Below, in pieces: positions 17,974 to 26,148 of a stretch of DNA of 64,000 nt. Each line of letters opens with the position of its first letter. The first letter of the stretch is position 1. Under the pieces are notes generated by a model. That model did not search any database. It was not told where the DNA came from and saw only the letters and a program-made list of their open reading frames with translations. This stretch comes from Promethearchaeota archaeon (GTDB lineage: Archaea > Asgardarchaeota > Lokiarchaeia > Sigynarchaeales > SOKP01). Location: positions 5,616-69,615 of the forward strand of contig DAOUUT010000001.1 of NCBI GenBank assembly GCA_030668025.1. Reading direction: 5' to 3'. The position numbers and the translations under genes are program-made.

Positions 17974-18026
17974 ATACAATTCGCACTTTATAAAGATCTG
18001 AAATTTATATAGTATAAAAGTAATTG

Positions 18027-18188
18027 GTGTATAAAATTAAATTAGAAATTCAGAAAAAGAAGAAGAATCCTATTATCACATTCTTAATTGAAATATTTAC
18101 TGAAAATGAAAAACCGTTAGATGAAATCGAAGGTTATCTTAAAGGATTGAAAATTCCATTTGAAATCACAAAATTGAAGAATTATTAG
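18027..18188 (+). CDS. Small basic protein of 53 residues
   Basis: GTG 18027 opens a frame beginning MYKIKLEIQKKKK and ending TKLKNY, with a strand-helix-helix-strand look. A TATA-like TTTATATAG lies about 20 bp upstream, implying a leaderless message. It overlaps the 3' end of the leftward AbrB-like gene by 23 bp. No family recognised; could be a small regulator. Confidence 0.4.
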   Translation: MYKIKLEIQKKKKNPIITFLIEIFTENEKPLDEIEGYLKGLKIPFEITKLKNY

Positions 18189-18354
18189 ATTGATTTTTTT
18201 TTTTAAAAGGTTTTAGAATTACTTTATACATTATTTCAGGATCAACTTCACCAGATTTTATATAATCGTTTGGAATAGTAAAAACATAATATTTTCCATG
18301 TTTAGCTGGAGATCTGGTAAATGAGATTTGGGTAGGGCGTTCTTCTTCACTCAT
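18166..18354 (-). CDS. AbrB-like transcription regulator, leftward paralogue
   Basis: 62 residues. The core SPAKHGKYYVFTIPNDYI...VILKPFKKK has the swapped-hairpin AbrB/SpoVT pattern (strand, IP turn, helix, strand). It is clearly related to the rightward gene at 18485: PAKHG-Y, IPN-IK-G, and V-LKP-KKK align. The two start back to back across 130 bp. The likely job is DNA-binding repression of the shared control region. Confidence 0.65.
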   Translation of the reverse strand: MSEEERPTQISFTRSPAKHGKYYVFTIPNDYIKSGEVDPEIMYKVILKPFKKKNQSNNSSIL

Positions 18355-18484
18355 GTAAATAATATAACTTTTTTTTGTATAAAACTCTTCTTAATCCATG
18401 TATGAAAAATAGATAAAAAATACATAGATTTAAATATGAAAATGTTTTTCTCCTTATTATACATAAATTATACATAGAAAATAC
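18355..18484. promoter_or_regulatory. Divergent control region between two AbrB-like paralogues
   Basis: 130 bp with a rightward TATA box TTTAAATA (18429-18436) and repeated TACATA/TACATG boxes (18421, 18460, 18471, 18482). The post-TATA sequence matches the promoter at 13407. Repeats placed around the rightward start suggest operators for one or both flanking regulators. The large early operon to about 32.9 kb starts here. Confidence 0.6.
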
Positions 18485-18703
18485 ATGCATAAAAAAATGA
18501 TTGAAATGAGAGAAATAAGTTTTATTGGAACCCCTGCTAAACACGGCGTTTATTTTATTTTTCAAATCCCAAATAAACTAATTAAAAAGGGTTTAATAAA
18601 TCCTGATTCAACTTTTCATGTCGTCTTAAAACCAATAAAAAAGAAGCACGAAAAGAACAGTAATAATCAAGACAAAATAGAATTTCCGGAGGAGATCCTT
18701 TAA
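18485..18703 (+). CDS. AbrB-like transcription regulator, rightward paralogue
   Basis: 72 residues: TPAKHGVYFIFQIPNKLI then VVLKPIKKK, the same AbrB-like core as the leftward gene plus a polar tail. First gene of the main early operon; its stop is followed at once by the next ATG (18704), so it should be made whenever the operon is on. Start could also be ATG 18497. Confidence 0.65.
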   Translation: MHKKMIEMREISFIGTPAKHGVYFIFQIPNKLIKKGLINPDSTFHVVLKPIKKKHEKNSNNQDKIEFPEEIL

Positions 18704-19378
18704 ATGTTATCTCAAGGCGTTTGGAGTGAAGAACTCAATCAATGGGTAAGATCCGACAAGAATGAATGTTGCGTTTGCGAAAATAGATATAGTACATCCC
18801 CCGAACTTTTTTTGGTTAAATTAACTGAAGGGAAAGATAGAATCTATTGCAACGTGTGTCTTGGCGAAGGTCCCTTATCAGAAGGTATTAACAAGATAGA
18901 ATCTATTACGAAGGTTGGATTGACATTTATTAAAGTTCTACCTCAAGATTTAGAATCCTTGAACGCAATCAAAAAGACATTAGAAAAGATCTCTCTTTCT
19001 AAACAAGGTAGTAATGCGTGGAAAGACTCAGATTATTCCGAAATAATCTGTTTTGCTACTAATTTAGTACATTCTCGTTTTGAGGAGAAGCATGGGCTTA
19101 ACATGTATAAAGTGTTAAAGGATACGAAAAACGCTCAAATGGAATCCAATACGCCTGAACATTTAGAAATTGATCTCTGGACCGACAAACTCGAACGATT
19201 TAGAACTGAATTTTCCTCTATGAACGATGTAAAATTTGATGGTTCAGACGTCATAGAACAGCAAGGGGTTGATAAGCGGTATTCTCTTCTCTATCGTAAT
19301 TTTGGCGGAGAATTAAAATTTCCAGAGCAAGGCTATTACCAGTTAAAAAACGTATTCAGGAATTTGGAGGGTAAATAA
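18704..19378 (+). CDS. Zinc-finger protein of 224 residues, unknown role
   Basis: N-terminal zinc site CCVCENRY...YCNVCLG (Cys 22-25 and about 49-52). The remainder is helical and acidic with no known family. GGAGGATCCTTT precedes the ATG; the stop is followed by one base and the next ATG. Early operon member. Confidence 0.65.
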   Translation: MLSQGVWSEELNQWVRSDKNECCVCENRYSTSPELFLVKLTEGKDRIYCNVCLGEGPLSEGINKIESITKVGLTFIKVLPQDLESLNAIKKTLEKISLSKQGSNAWKDSDYSEIICFATNLVHSRFEEKHGLNMYKVLKDTKNAQMESNTPEHLEIDLWTDKLERFRTEFSSMNDVKFDGSDVIEQQGVDKRYSLLYRNFGGELKFPEQGYYQLKNVFRNLEGK

Positions 19379-19379
19379 A

Positions 19380-19589
19380 ATGGCATTAGAAGGTGTGGTT
19401 ATAGAAGATTTCGTTTGCGATTATTGTGGAGAAGAAATTGATGGAAATTTCAAGTTTCAAGTTTTTATAAACGAGAATACTCCTAACGAATATAGTACCG
19501 CAATAAGCTGTCCTGATTGTATTGCAACTTGGTTTACCGAGACTCCCAAAGATGTTATTAATATGAGAGTAATAAAAATTACGAATTAA
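19380..19589 (+). CDS. Zinc-ribbon protein of 69 residues
   Basis: CDYCGEE near residue 13 and CPDC near 44 form a four-Cys zinc ribbon within a small beta-rich fold. Preceded by GGAGGG, one base after the previous stop. Role unknown. Confidence 0.65.
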   Translation: MALEGVVIEDFVCDYCGEEIDGNFKFQVFINENTPNEYSTAISCPDCIATWFTETPKDVINMRVIKITN

Positions 19590-19609
19590 ATCTTTAGGAG
19601 GTATATATC

Positions 19610-19762
19610 TTGAAGTGTAAAAATTGTGGTGAAAAAGTAATTGATTTTTCAAAAAGCTGCTTGAATGAAAAAGGCGTATTTTGTTCAAAAGCTTGTTATA
19701 TTGAATACAAAAATAAAAATCCAAGAATCCCTCTCCTAAAAGGGATTTCTTCGTTATTTTAG
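19610..19762 (+). CDS. Zinc-binding microprotein of 50 residues
   Basis: TTG start at 19610, eight bases after AGGAGG. Cys pattern CKNC...C...CSKAC resembles small treble-clef zinc fingers. The TAG stop (19760-19762) merges with the AGGAGG of the next gene, a sign of coupled translation. Confidence 0.65.
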   Translation: MKCKNCGEKVIDFSKSCLNEKGVFCSKACYIEYKNKNPRIPLLKGISSLF

Positions 19763-19773
19763 GAGGGATAAAA

Positions 19774-20580
19774 TTGACCGAATCTGTGAATACTAATTAT
19801 GAGATCGTTGTAAGAGATTTTAATGGAAAGTCTACTGAATTTTTGAAAAAAGATAATCAAGTTTGGGTAACTGCTCAAACCATTGCTTCAGGGTTAGGGA
19901 TTAATAAGTATAATGTACTTCAGATTTTTGCTAATAGTAAGGCTCTTTTAGAGAAACATTCAACCAATATGAAAATCATATCGGTTGATAATAAGAGGAG
20001 AGAAGTCAGAGTCTTCAATAAAACAGCTTTTATTTGGATCGCCGTTAGAAGCAATTCTCCAATAGCCTTACCTTTTCAGCAATGGGTTTTGAATGTTATT
20101 GACGAAATAATGACAAAGGGCTTTTATTTTGAAAACGAAACACTTCAGAACTACGTTAAATATTTAGTTTCTGAACAGATTGAAAAACGCTTTTTTATAC
20201 ACAAGAAAAAAGGTAGAAGGGTCTTAATACCTTTAAAATTATCAAAATTAAATCAAGTTTTAGAATTCTTACCAATTTTTCATAAAACTCATTCTTATAA
20301 AGTATCGAGAAGCAGAAAACCCGAATTGCACGATAAATTAGTGTTGCAGACTGATTTCGTTCGCGCTTACGATAAATGGGCTCTTACGCAAGGGTATGAA
20401 TCCTTAATAAGTTTGACGGAGTTGGGAAGGCTTCAATCTAAATTGTTAGGATGGAATATTCGTCCTACAACAGTGCATTTCACTAATGAGGGCTCTCAAT
20501 CCGTCAAAAATGAATATGCTATTATATTTTTTGAAAAAGAAGTTTCAAATCTATTAAAAATTAAAAACATTGAGGGATAA
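19774..20580 (+). CDS. Bro-N domain protein with a C-terminal domain shared with the helicase
   Basis: 268 residues. Residues 8-118 match the Bro-N/phage-antirepressor pattern: NQVWVTAQTIASGLGI, then EVRVFNKTAFIWIAVRS and ALPFQQWVLNVIDEI. Residues 190-262 (FVRAYDKWALTQGYE...LTELGRLQSKLL...YAIIFFEKE) resemble a stretch near the end of the 1,160-residue helicase of this element. That domain looks like the winged helix that primase-helicases carry. TTG start after AGGAGGG. Likely a DNA-binding regulator, perhaps one that finds the same site as the helicase. Confidence 0.78.
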   Translation: MTESVNTNYEIVVRDFNGKSTEFLKKDNQVWVTAQTIASGLGINKYNVLQIFANSKALLEKHSTNMKIISVDNKRREVRVFNKTAFIWIAVRSNSPIALPFQQWVLNVIDEIMTKGFYFENETLQNYVKYLVSEQIEKRFFIHKKKGRRVLIPLKLSKLNQVLEFLPIFHKTHSYKVSRSRKPELHDKLVLQTDFVRAYDKWALTQGYESLISLTELGRLQSKLLGWNIRPTTVHFTNEGSQSVKNEYAIIFFEKEVSNLLKIKNIEG

Positions 20581-20585
20581 AAGAA

Positions 20586-20963
20586 ATGTGTAAAGTAATA
20601 TATTTGGAAGAAAGGACCTATAGTTTGATTAAAAGTTTTGCTAAAATCTTGAGTTCTCAGGATAAATTAGCAAAAAGCTACGAAGATAGGATTTTAGACT
20701 TACTTGCTAAAGAAGTCTCCGTTCGTCATTTTAGACCAATTATTGATATCCTTCATAAAATATTCCATTCAGAACCTTCTCAATCTAAGATACCATTTAG
20801 CCTGAGAGAGCAAACCCTAAATTTGCTCTGTTTATATACATTTCTCCGTAGAAAGAAGAATTTTGACGAATCTTTATACGGATTACTTGAATCTGAAATC
20901 AATAAAATTCAGGTAAAGATTCTGAAAAAAGAGTATGAAACGCAATTAATTTTGGAGAATTAA
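20586..20963 (+). CDS. Unknown helical protein, 125 residues
   Basis: All-helical, charged, no recognised family (MCKVIYLEERTYSLIKSF...). Between the Bro-N gene and a winged-helix gene with 5-bp and 2-bp gaps, so co-expressed. Size and helix content would suit a replication or regulatory accessory. Confidence 0.6.
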   Translation: MCKVIYLEERTYSLIKSFAKILSSQDKLAKSYEDRILDLLAKEVSVRHFRPIIDILHKIFHSEPSQSKIPFSLREQTLNLLCLYTFLRRKKNFDESLYGLLESEINKIQVKILKKEYETQLILEN

Positions 20964-20965
20964 AA

Positions 20966-21631
20966 ATGATGGCTGCCAAAAATATTCAACAAATAAATCT
21001 TTCAAATAAAGAACGGATTTTGAGACTTCTTAGAGAGAATCCTGAAAATGAATATACTTATGGGGATATTGCTGAAGGATTAAGCATAAGTAAGACAAAT
21101 ATCGGTAAAACTATTAATCCGTTAGATAAAGAAGGCAAAATCAGTATTATTAAAATAGGGCATAAAAAATTTGTTTCAATTAAAAGTAGTAGTAGTAGTG
21201 ATCAAAGTAGTAGTGATCTTTTTTCTCAAAAAGAGAATGATATTCCAAAGAGGACCCCCTTAGAAGAGGATATTAAGAAAGATAATTCCGATCAAAGTAG
21301 TAGTGATCAAAGTAGTAGTAATCAAAGTAGTAGTGATCAAAGTAGTAGTGATCAAAATCATGAAATCCAGAGAATACCGACAATTTCAGATTTAAGGGAA
21401 ACTGAGACCGTTAATTATTTAAAAGGAATGAAGGAGGAACTTAAGCTTCATGGGAGAATCATACCTTTAGATAAAAAACAGAAAATAACAAACTGGATAT
21501 TTGAAAATAAGGCTGATTTAATAGACGGCTTGGATACATCGCTTAAAGCTTATAAGAGTTACAAATATCCCAAAATCCTTAGACAGAAAAAGCGATGGCG
21601 CGAACAAATGAAATTCCTGGAGGAATTATAA
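20966..21631 (+). CDS. Winged-helix protein with Ser-Asp-Gln repeat linker
   Basis: 221 residues. Residues 12-70 look like a winged helix (ERILRLLRENPENEYTYGDIAEGLSISKTNIGK). A flexible linker follows with SSSDQ repeats (about 72-82 and 109-132), then a helical, basic domain. The architecture is that of a DNA-binding initiator or regulator with two heads. It ends TAATG, overlapping the next start. Confidence 0.65.
   Translation: MMAAKNIQQINLSNKERILRLLRENPENEYTYGDIAEGLSISKTNIGKTINPLDKEGKISIIKIGHKKFVSIKSSSSSDQSSSDLFSQKENDIPKRTPLEEDIKKDNSDQSSSDQSSSNQSSSDQSSSDQNHEIQRIPTISDLRETETVNYLKGMKEELKLHGRIIPLDKKQKITNWIFENKADLIDGLDTSLKAYKSYKYPKILRQKKRWREQMKFLEEL
21290..21356 (+). repeat. 15-bp tandem repeat inside a coding region
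   Basis: AGTAGTAGTGATCAA is repeated about four times here, with one T-to-A change, and a shorter copy lies at 21185-21216. It encodes the SSSDQ linker. Copy number is likely to vary by slippage. Confidence 0.8.
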
Positions 21632-21807
21632 TGAGCAAGAAAGATTTGATAGTTCGGGAAGCACAGAACGTAATCAGTACCTATTGGGACGAAAATATTG
21701 AGAAAAAAAAAGATCACTTAGAAAAAGTCCTTAATGCGCGATATAGAAAGCATTTTGCAAAAGAATTGATTAAGTTAGGGAAAAAATTAGAAAAAAAAGG
21801 TGTTTAA
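21631..21807 (+). CDS. Small basic helical protein, 58 residues
   Basis: ATG 21631 overlaps the previous stop (TAATG) and follows GGAGGAATT. An ATG at 21595 lies in-frame but inside the upstream gene with no ribosome site. Ends KKLEKKGV. No family recognised. Confidence 0.55.
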   Translation: MSKKDLIVREAQNVISTYWDENIEKKKDHLEKVLNARYRKHFAKELIKLGKKLEKKGV

Positions 21808-22051
21808 AATTAAAATATTAGTAAACGAGAAAAGAAACTTCTTATGGGATAACAAAAGTATGGCCCTGGATTTTTACCATTTTGTAATCACAAATTTTTT
21901 AGATATAGGTTCTGATTTTAATTATTTTGAAGTTATCTCTATTCCTTTCTTGGCTAAAGCTCTCGAAGTATTCCTTCGGAGTAGCCTACGGGCTTTTTAC
22001 TACAAAATTGATACAAATCAAACAGGTGTAAAAAAATGGAATCAAAATTAA
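21800..22051 (+). CDS. Unknown 83-residue protein
   Basis: GTG at 21800, overlapping the previous gene by 8 bp. Aromatic-rich (LDFYHFVITNFLDIG). No family recognised. Overlaps the next gene by 16 bp. Confidence 0.45.
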   Translation: MFKIKILVNEKRNFLWDNKSMALDFYHFVITNFLDIGSDFNYFEVISIPFLAKALEVFLRSSLRAFYYKIDTNQTGVKKWNQN

Positions 22052-22272
22052 AAAAGAAAGAAATGGAAATTCAGCGTGGAATTTCTGAAATCGAGAAAAT
22101 CAAGGAGTCTTTGTTTGAATTAAAGAAGAATTTCTATGGAGATTTCAAATACAGCGAAGAACTTGGAAAAACCCCATATCCTAATCATTCAATTCAATCT
22201 GCAATAATATCTCTTGAATGTGCAATAAAAGAGGCAATAGAGATTAAGATTAATAGCGTGTGGGTGAGATAA
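22036..22272 (+). CDS. Coiled-coil protein, 78 residues
   Basis: The first half is a heptad-like coiled coil (ESKLKKKEMEIQRGISEIEKI); the second is helical. The stop is followed directly by the next ATG. No family recognised. Confidence 0.55.
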   Translation: MESKLKKKEMEIQRGISEIEKIKESLFELKKNFYGDFKYSEELGKTPYPNHSIQSAIISLECAIKEAIEIKINSVWVR

Positions 22273-22431
22273 ATGACAACAATAGATTATTATCATAGTT
22301 TTCCGTGTCCTATATGCGGTAATTGGAATCCGTGTCATAATATTGCTGGAGACTGTCTATTTTGCAGTTCTCAAGGATTTAAAACACTAAAAAATAAAGG
22401 AGAAAAAAATGGGAAAAAAAGAACAATTTAG
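22273..22431 (+). CDS. Cys-rich zinc-finger microprotein, 52 residues
   Basis: ATG 22273. CPICGNWNPCH and CLFC give five Cys and one His for a zinc site. The last 23 bp overlap the next gene, and the basic tail comes from that overlap. Preceded by GGTGAGAT. Confidence 0.5.
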   Translation: MTTIDYYHSFPCPICGNWNPCHNIAGDCLFCSSQGFKTLKNKGEKNGKKRTI

Positions 22432-22606
22432 CGTTCACTTTTGTAAAGAATATATCGTAGTTGCTGAAGATTATGACCAAGCGGTTCTTAAAACCCAACA
22501 GTATCTTAACATTCCTATGGAAAAGTTTCAAGAATTTAAAATTGAAACTGCTAAAATTGATAGAGATAGAACTGAAAGATTATACGATGGAGTTGATATT
22601 AAATAA
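22409..22606 (+). CDS. Unknown 65-residue protein
   Basis: ATG 22409 after AAAGGAG. Strand-rich start (EQFSVHFCKEYIVVAEDYDQA) and helical end. It overlaps the next ATG by one base (TAATG). No family recognised. Confidence 0.55.
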   Translation: MGKKEQFSVHFCKEYIVVAEDYDQAVLKTQQYLNIPMEKFQEFKIETAKIDRDRTERLYDGVDIK

Positions 22607-23469
22607 TGGTCGATGAGAAATTTAGGATAGAATGTGAAAATATGTTTGGGAGAAATTTAGAACGGATTGAGGCGCTGAAAAAGAAGTTTGAAGAGAGAAA
22701 TTGGTTGGATTGGCAAGAATGGTGCGATGTTGTTAATAGACATTGTGGAGAAATCGCTGAGCTGAAAGAATGGAGAACCAATTTTAATAAAAATATTTTA
22801 CCCTATATTAGTACATTAGAAGAGGTCTTGCGGGATTCTATTTATACATCTCGTAATGCTTTTCTACAAATAAAAGCTATTTTAGAAGACTCAGATCTAA
22901 TGAAAGCAAGTACAGTGACTGAGAGTTATACTAAGCAGTTAGAGAAGCTCGATACTAAGAAAGAATACATAGCGTCATTGAACGATCCCAAGGCGTTTGA
23001 AGCCATTAATCTGGGTGTACTGAAAAGAGAAAGAAAAGATTCGGAGAAGAAAGATTATGATGTAGGAAGAGGTTCGGGTGACGATGTTTTAGATATGAAA
23101 AAAGGACAGAATCCACAACTATTATGTGAGAGATGTAAATTTGAATCAAATTGCCCCCATAGTCATGCAGATACTATAGATAAATTAGGGTGTAATAGTT
23201 TTGAAGAGAAAACGAAAGAGCAAATCCTAAAGGAGTTCGAGAAAAGACTGAATGAACCAATTCCTAATTTCTGGAAAGCTTCGATTAAATTAGGGAAAAC
23301 AACCGAATACGATTATTACGCAAAGACCATCCCTAATCAACTATTTATTAGGCGACAGAAAATAAGGCTTATTGAGAGATTTATCAAAGGTTTGAAAGAA
23401 CCCCATTCGAGAGAGGGTTTAATAGCGATGTGGAACAAGAAGCTAAAACAAATACGAGAGGGTAAATAA
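22606..23469 (+). CDS. Unknown 287-residue protein with a CxxC-type motif
   Basis: Helical N-terminal half with Trp-rich start (NWLDWQEWCDVV), a polar linker, then LCERCKFESNCPHSHAD, four Cys/His suited to one metal site. The basic C-terminal half (RRQKIRLIERFIKG) may bind nucleic acid. Overlapping neighbours place it in the early operon. No family recognised. Confidence 0.6.
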   Translation: MVDEKFRIECENMFGRNLERIEALKKKFEERNWLDWQEWCDVVNRHCGEIAELKEWRTNFNKNILPYISTLEEVLRDSIYTSRNAFLQIKAILEDSDLMKASTVTESYTKQLEKLDTKKEYIASLNDPKAFEAINLGVLKRERKDSEKKDYDVGRGSGDDVLDMKKGQNPQLLCERCKFESNCPHSHADTIDKLGCNSFEEKTKEQILKEFEKRLNEPIPNFWKASIKLGKTTEYDYYAKTIPNQLFIRRQKIRLIERFIKGLKEPHSREGLIAMWNKKLKQIREGK

Positions 23470-23718
23470 ATGAATGAAATAGAGAATTGGCCTGAAAAGA
23501 AAAGCGGGTTTGTAGAAAAACCAGATTTTTTACTGAAAATAACAGGTAAACTTGAGATTGATTTTAACGATAAAATTAAGACGATAAAAGACTTTGAAAT
23601 CGAAGCAAAAGATTTGAACATATTAATTAAGAAACTTTTAAACGAGATAACTGAAGTAAGCCTTGGTAAGCTCCAAGAAGCTTTACAATTTATAATAGAA
23701 AAGAGGAGTGAGATATAA
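23470..23718 (+). CDS. Unknown 82-residue protein
   Basis: Follows directly after the preceding stop and overlaps the next gene by one base. Charged, helix-rich second half (IKDFEIEAKDLNILIKKLLN). No family recognised. Confidence 0.55.
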   Translation: MNEIENWPEKKSGFVEKPDFLLKITGKLEIDFNDKIKTIKDFEIEAKDLNILIKKLLNEITEVSLGKLQEALQFIIEKRSEI

Positions 23719-23894
23719 TGGATTCTAAATCTGAAAATAAAACGTCTAACATCAGAAATAAGGTTCGAAGAAGGAAATATTGTAGATATTATCGAACATG
23801 TGGATATTATTCCCCTAAATCTTTTACATGCCACGAAGGTGGCGGTTCTTACTGCGGTAAATTTAGAAAATTAAAGGTGAAGGTTATTGTCTAA
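23718..23894 (+). CDS. Basic Cys-rich microprotein, 58 residues
   Basis: ATG 23718 overlaps the previous stop. Arg-rich stretch (KVRRRKYCRYYRTC) and Cys at 22, 28, 38 and 46 with GGGSYCGKF suggest a zinc-binding, nucleic-acid-binding peptide. Overlaps the next start by 8 bp. Confidence 0.55.
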   Translation: MDSKSENKTSNIRNKVRRRKYCRYYRTCGYYSPKSFTCHEGGGSYCGKFRKLKVKVIV

Positions 23895-24099
23895 TAGAAA
23901 AGAGAAAAAACCAAAGATGCAAAATATTACGATCAATATTCCTGAGATATACGATGAAAACATTCAGAAATTAATCAGAATGAAGGTTGTTCCGAGTCGT
24001 TCAGAAGCAATTAGGGTGGCAATAAGGGAGTTCCTTCATTCGGAATTTATTAATTTGAATCTATTAGGATATTTTAATCAAAAACAAATAGAGGTATGA
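23887..24099 (+). CDS. Ribbon-helix-helix regulator 1 (CopG/NikR-type)
   Basis: 70 residues. Strand NITINIPEIY, helix DENIQKLIRMKVV and the SRSEAIRVAIREFL helix make a ribbon-helix-helix dimer fold. TTG start at 23887. The tandem position with a second protein of the same fold, sharing VPSRSE-like residues, suggests duplication. Confidence 0.8.
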   Translation: MSNRKEKKPKMQNITINIPEIYDENIQKLIRMKVVPSRSEAIRVAIREFLHSEFINLNLLGYFNQKQIEV

Positions 24100-24515
24100 A
24101 AAGATTGAAGATTGTAACCGTTAACGTACCTGAAAGTTATATAGGTGCTATAAATAAGATAATAGGCCGAGATGGATTGTATCCAAGTCGATCAGAATTG
24201 ATTAGGTGTGCTGTTCGGGATTTTTTACTTAAAGAACTTAAAATGGCCAATAATATGGCGAAATATCAAGAAGCTGAGATAGATGATTTTGACGATGAAA
24301 ATTTCGTGCGCGTGCCAATTGAAAGCATAAATGAAAAGTCTGAACCAGTACGCGAATTTAAGACGTATAAAATTATTAGTAAACTTGATCACTTTGAAGC
24401 ATTCACAGAGAGAATAGGGCCTAAAGAGAGAAAGAGGAAGCAGACTCTTGGTAATCCATTTTGGACAAATAAAATTGATGAAAATGGTAATTTAATTCAA
24501 GTTCCTAAAAATTAA
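24096..24515 (+). CDS. Ribbon-helix-helix regulator 2 with C-terminal extension
   Basis: 139 residues. Residues 3-50 repeat the fold of the preceding gene (IVTVNVPESYIGAINKI, PSRSELIRCAVRDFL). An acidic linker (DDFDDEN) and a basic region (GPKERKRKQTLG) follow. ATG overlaps the previous stop (ATGA). Together the two could form homo- or heterodimers to control the operon. Confidence 0.8.
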   Translation: MKRLKIVTVNVPESYIGAINKIIGRDGLYPSRSELIRCAVRDFLLKELKMANNMAKYQEAEIDDFDDENFVRVPIESINEKSEPVREFKTYKIISKLDHFEAFTERIGPKERKRKQTLGNPFWTNKIDENGNLIQVPKN

Positions 24516-24606
24516 TTTTTTTTTTATTTTTAAAAAACTAACTAACGTTGGGTTCTCAGGTTGCTAAAATACCTGCCTGACGGTTTGAAGATGTGGAGGA
24601 AAAATC

Positions 24607-24756
24607 ATGGAAGAAACAAAAGAAATCGAAAAGAATGATAATAAGGACATTCGAGATGTACTAATTAACTCTTTCGAGTTAAAGGAAGAAAAACTTTCTC
24701 AAATAGACAAGAATATTAATCATTTAAGAAAGGAACTAAATTTAGAGAGTGATTAA
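24607..24756 (+). CDS. Small charged coiled-coil protein, 49 residues
   Basis: ATG 24607 preceded by GGAGGAAAAATC. Almost wholly charged helix (EKLSQIDKNINHLRKEL). The 91-bp gap before it is the only sizeable break in this operon and has a GC-richer patch (24544-24590). The next gene starts 5 bp on. Confidence 0.55.
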   Translation: MEETKEIEKNDNKDIRDVLINSFELKEEKLSQIDKNINHLRKELNLESD

Positions 24757-24761
24757 AAAAC

Positions 24762-25475
24762 GTGTCAAAAGAGCAATCATTTTACGATTGGGAAAATCCA
24801 TCTGATTCAGCTAATACAGAGAGATTAGGAGAAAAAATTGGAATTAAGGAAAACAATTTTAAATCTTATTTAGCCGATTGGAGATCCAAGAATTTGGGTA
24901 ATAAAAAAGAAGCTAAGGATATTGTTATAATTCTTGATATTGAAACTACAGGGTTATCCCCAAAATTTGATATGATTTGCGAAGTAGGGTTATGTTTTTT
25001 GAATTTAGAGACAGGTGATATCGATCCAATTTTTAGTATTATTTGCCAGGAAGAAAATAAAAAATTTGATGAAAAAAGTTGGATTTTTCAAAATAGTGAT
25101 TTAAGATTTGTAGATGTTATAAATGCACCCTATTTAGGGGATTTTAGGGAAGAACTTCAAAGTGTTTTCGATTTGGATTATCCTTGTACGGCATATAACC
25201 AAAAGTTTGATTTTGGTTTTTTGGAATTTAGGAATTTCAGGATAAATCAAAAATTTTGGGATCCTATGTTAAAATTGACACCTATACTAAAAATCCCAAA
25301 TATACATTATTATAGCAACTATAAATGGCCTTCTGTTTGGGAAGCTTATTGCCATTTTTTCCCAAATGAGCATTATATTGAAGCGCATCGCGCCCTTGAT
25401 GACGCTATGCACGAAGCTAAGATAATTTATGCAACATACAAAAATCTAAAATTGGAGATATTTAAAAAAGGGTGA
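24762..25475 (+). CDS. DnaQ-like DEDDh 3'-5' exonuclease
   Basis: 237 residues. Exo I is ILDIETTGLSP (Asp59, Glu61); Exo II is in YNQKFDFGFLE; Exo III is HRALDDAMHEAKIIY with the His and Asp of the DEDDh class. This fold trims DNA or RNA 3' ends and often proofreads. The first 50 residues are a polar extension. In an element without its own polymerase it could process replication or recombination ends. GTG start at 24762. Confidence 0.9.
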   Translation: MSKEQSFYDWENPSDSANTERLGEKIGIKENNFKSYLADWRSKNLGNKKEAKDIVIILDIETTGLSPKFDMICEVGLCFLNLETGDIDPIFSIICQEENKKFDEKSWIFQNSDLRFVDVINAPYLGDFREELQSVFDLDYPCTAYNQKFDFGFLEFRNFRINQKFWDPMLKLTPILKIPNIHYYSNYKWPSVWEAYCHFFPNEHYIEAHRALDDAMHEAKIIYATYKNLKLEIFKKG

Positions 25476-25739
25476 TTGAAATTGGTTATGCCTAAAAATG
25501 TTTATCCAAAATCAAATCAAAAGGATATAGACGATGCAGTTATGAATTCTGAGTATGATAAAAAGCGTGAAAAGTTGAAAGAAAAGGAATCAAATTTGAG
25601 TAAAGTTGATCTTGATACAGTTAGAGAAGGTGTATTGAAATTAAGACAAATCATCTTAAAAATTGATCCTAACCTTGAAGAACATTTAATCTATTTTAGA
25701 GATTGCTATGCGTTTTTGAAAAAATTAAAATTAGTTTGA
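25476..25739 (+). CDS. Unknown 87-residue helical protein
   Basis: TTG directly after the exonuclease stop; ATG 25488 is also possible. Charged central helix (DKKREKLKEKESNLSKVDL). Tight spacing suggests joint action with the exonuclease. No family recognised. Confidence 0.55.
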   Translation: MKLVMPKNVYPKSNQKDIDDAVMNSEYDKKREKLKEKESNLSKVDLDTVREGVLKLRQIILKIDPNLEEHLIYFRDCYAFLKKLKLV

Positions 25740-25760
25740 AAAAAGAGGAGAAAAATACAC

Positions 25761-26132
25761 ATGTTAAAAATACACATGGTATGTTTTAAAAATGGTTATA
25801 CCCCTGGTCCATTAAGATATGGGAATATTTTGATTGGTTTTAGTGAATACGAATGCCCTTACTGCAAATTGTTAACAAGATTTTCTGTAGGATACATTAA
25901 CCTACGATGCTTTATATTACAATCAAAACGAATTCCCTATATATGTCCATCTTGCAATCATATCATGATTCTTGATTCAGGGAATCATAAATTAGTTAAA
26001 AAACCCAGAAAAGAAAATAGCTTTCAAATTAATGCAATGATAACAAAAATTAATGGATTTATTGATAATATGAAAGGAATAAGCAATAACTCTAAAGAAA
26101 TTATGAAATATAAAATAAAAGAGAGTACTTAA
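25761..26132 (+). CDS. Zinc-ribbon protein, 123 residues
   Basis: CPYCKLL and CPSCNHI about 35 residues apart form a four-Cys zinc ribbon; a charged helix follows. A short repeat AAAATACACATG occurs twice at the start (25752 and 25766), giving two possible ATGs (25761, 25776). Confidence 0.65.
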   Translation: MLKIHMVCFKNGYTPGPLRYGNILIGFSEYECPYCKLLTRFSVGYINLRCFILQSKRIPYICPSCNHIMILDSGNHKLVKKPRKENSFQINAMITKINGFIDNMKGISNNSKEIMKYKIKEST

Positions 26133-26148
26133 AGAGAGTGAATGAAGG

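Noticed and set aside
23337..23834. Minus-strand frame of 165 codons
   Set aside because: Lies across three overlapping plus-strand genes with ribosome sites; Ser/Ile/Phe-rich composition is typical of a shadow.
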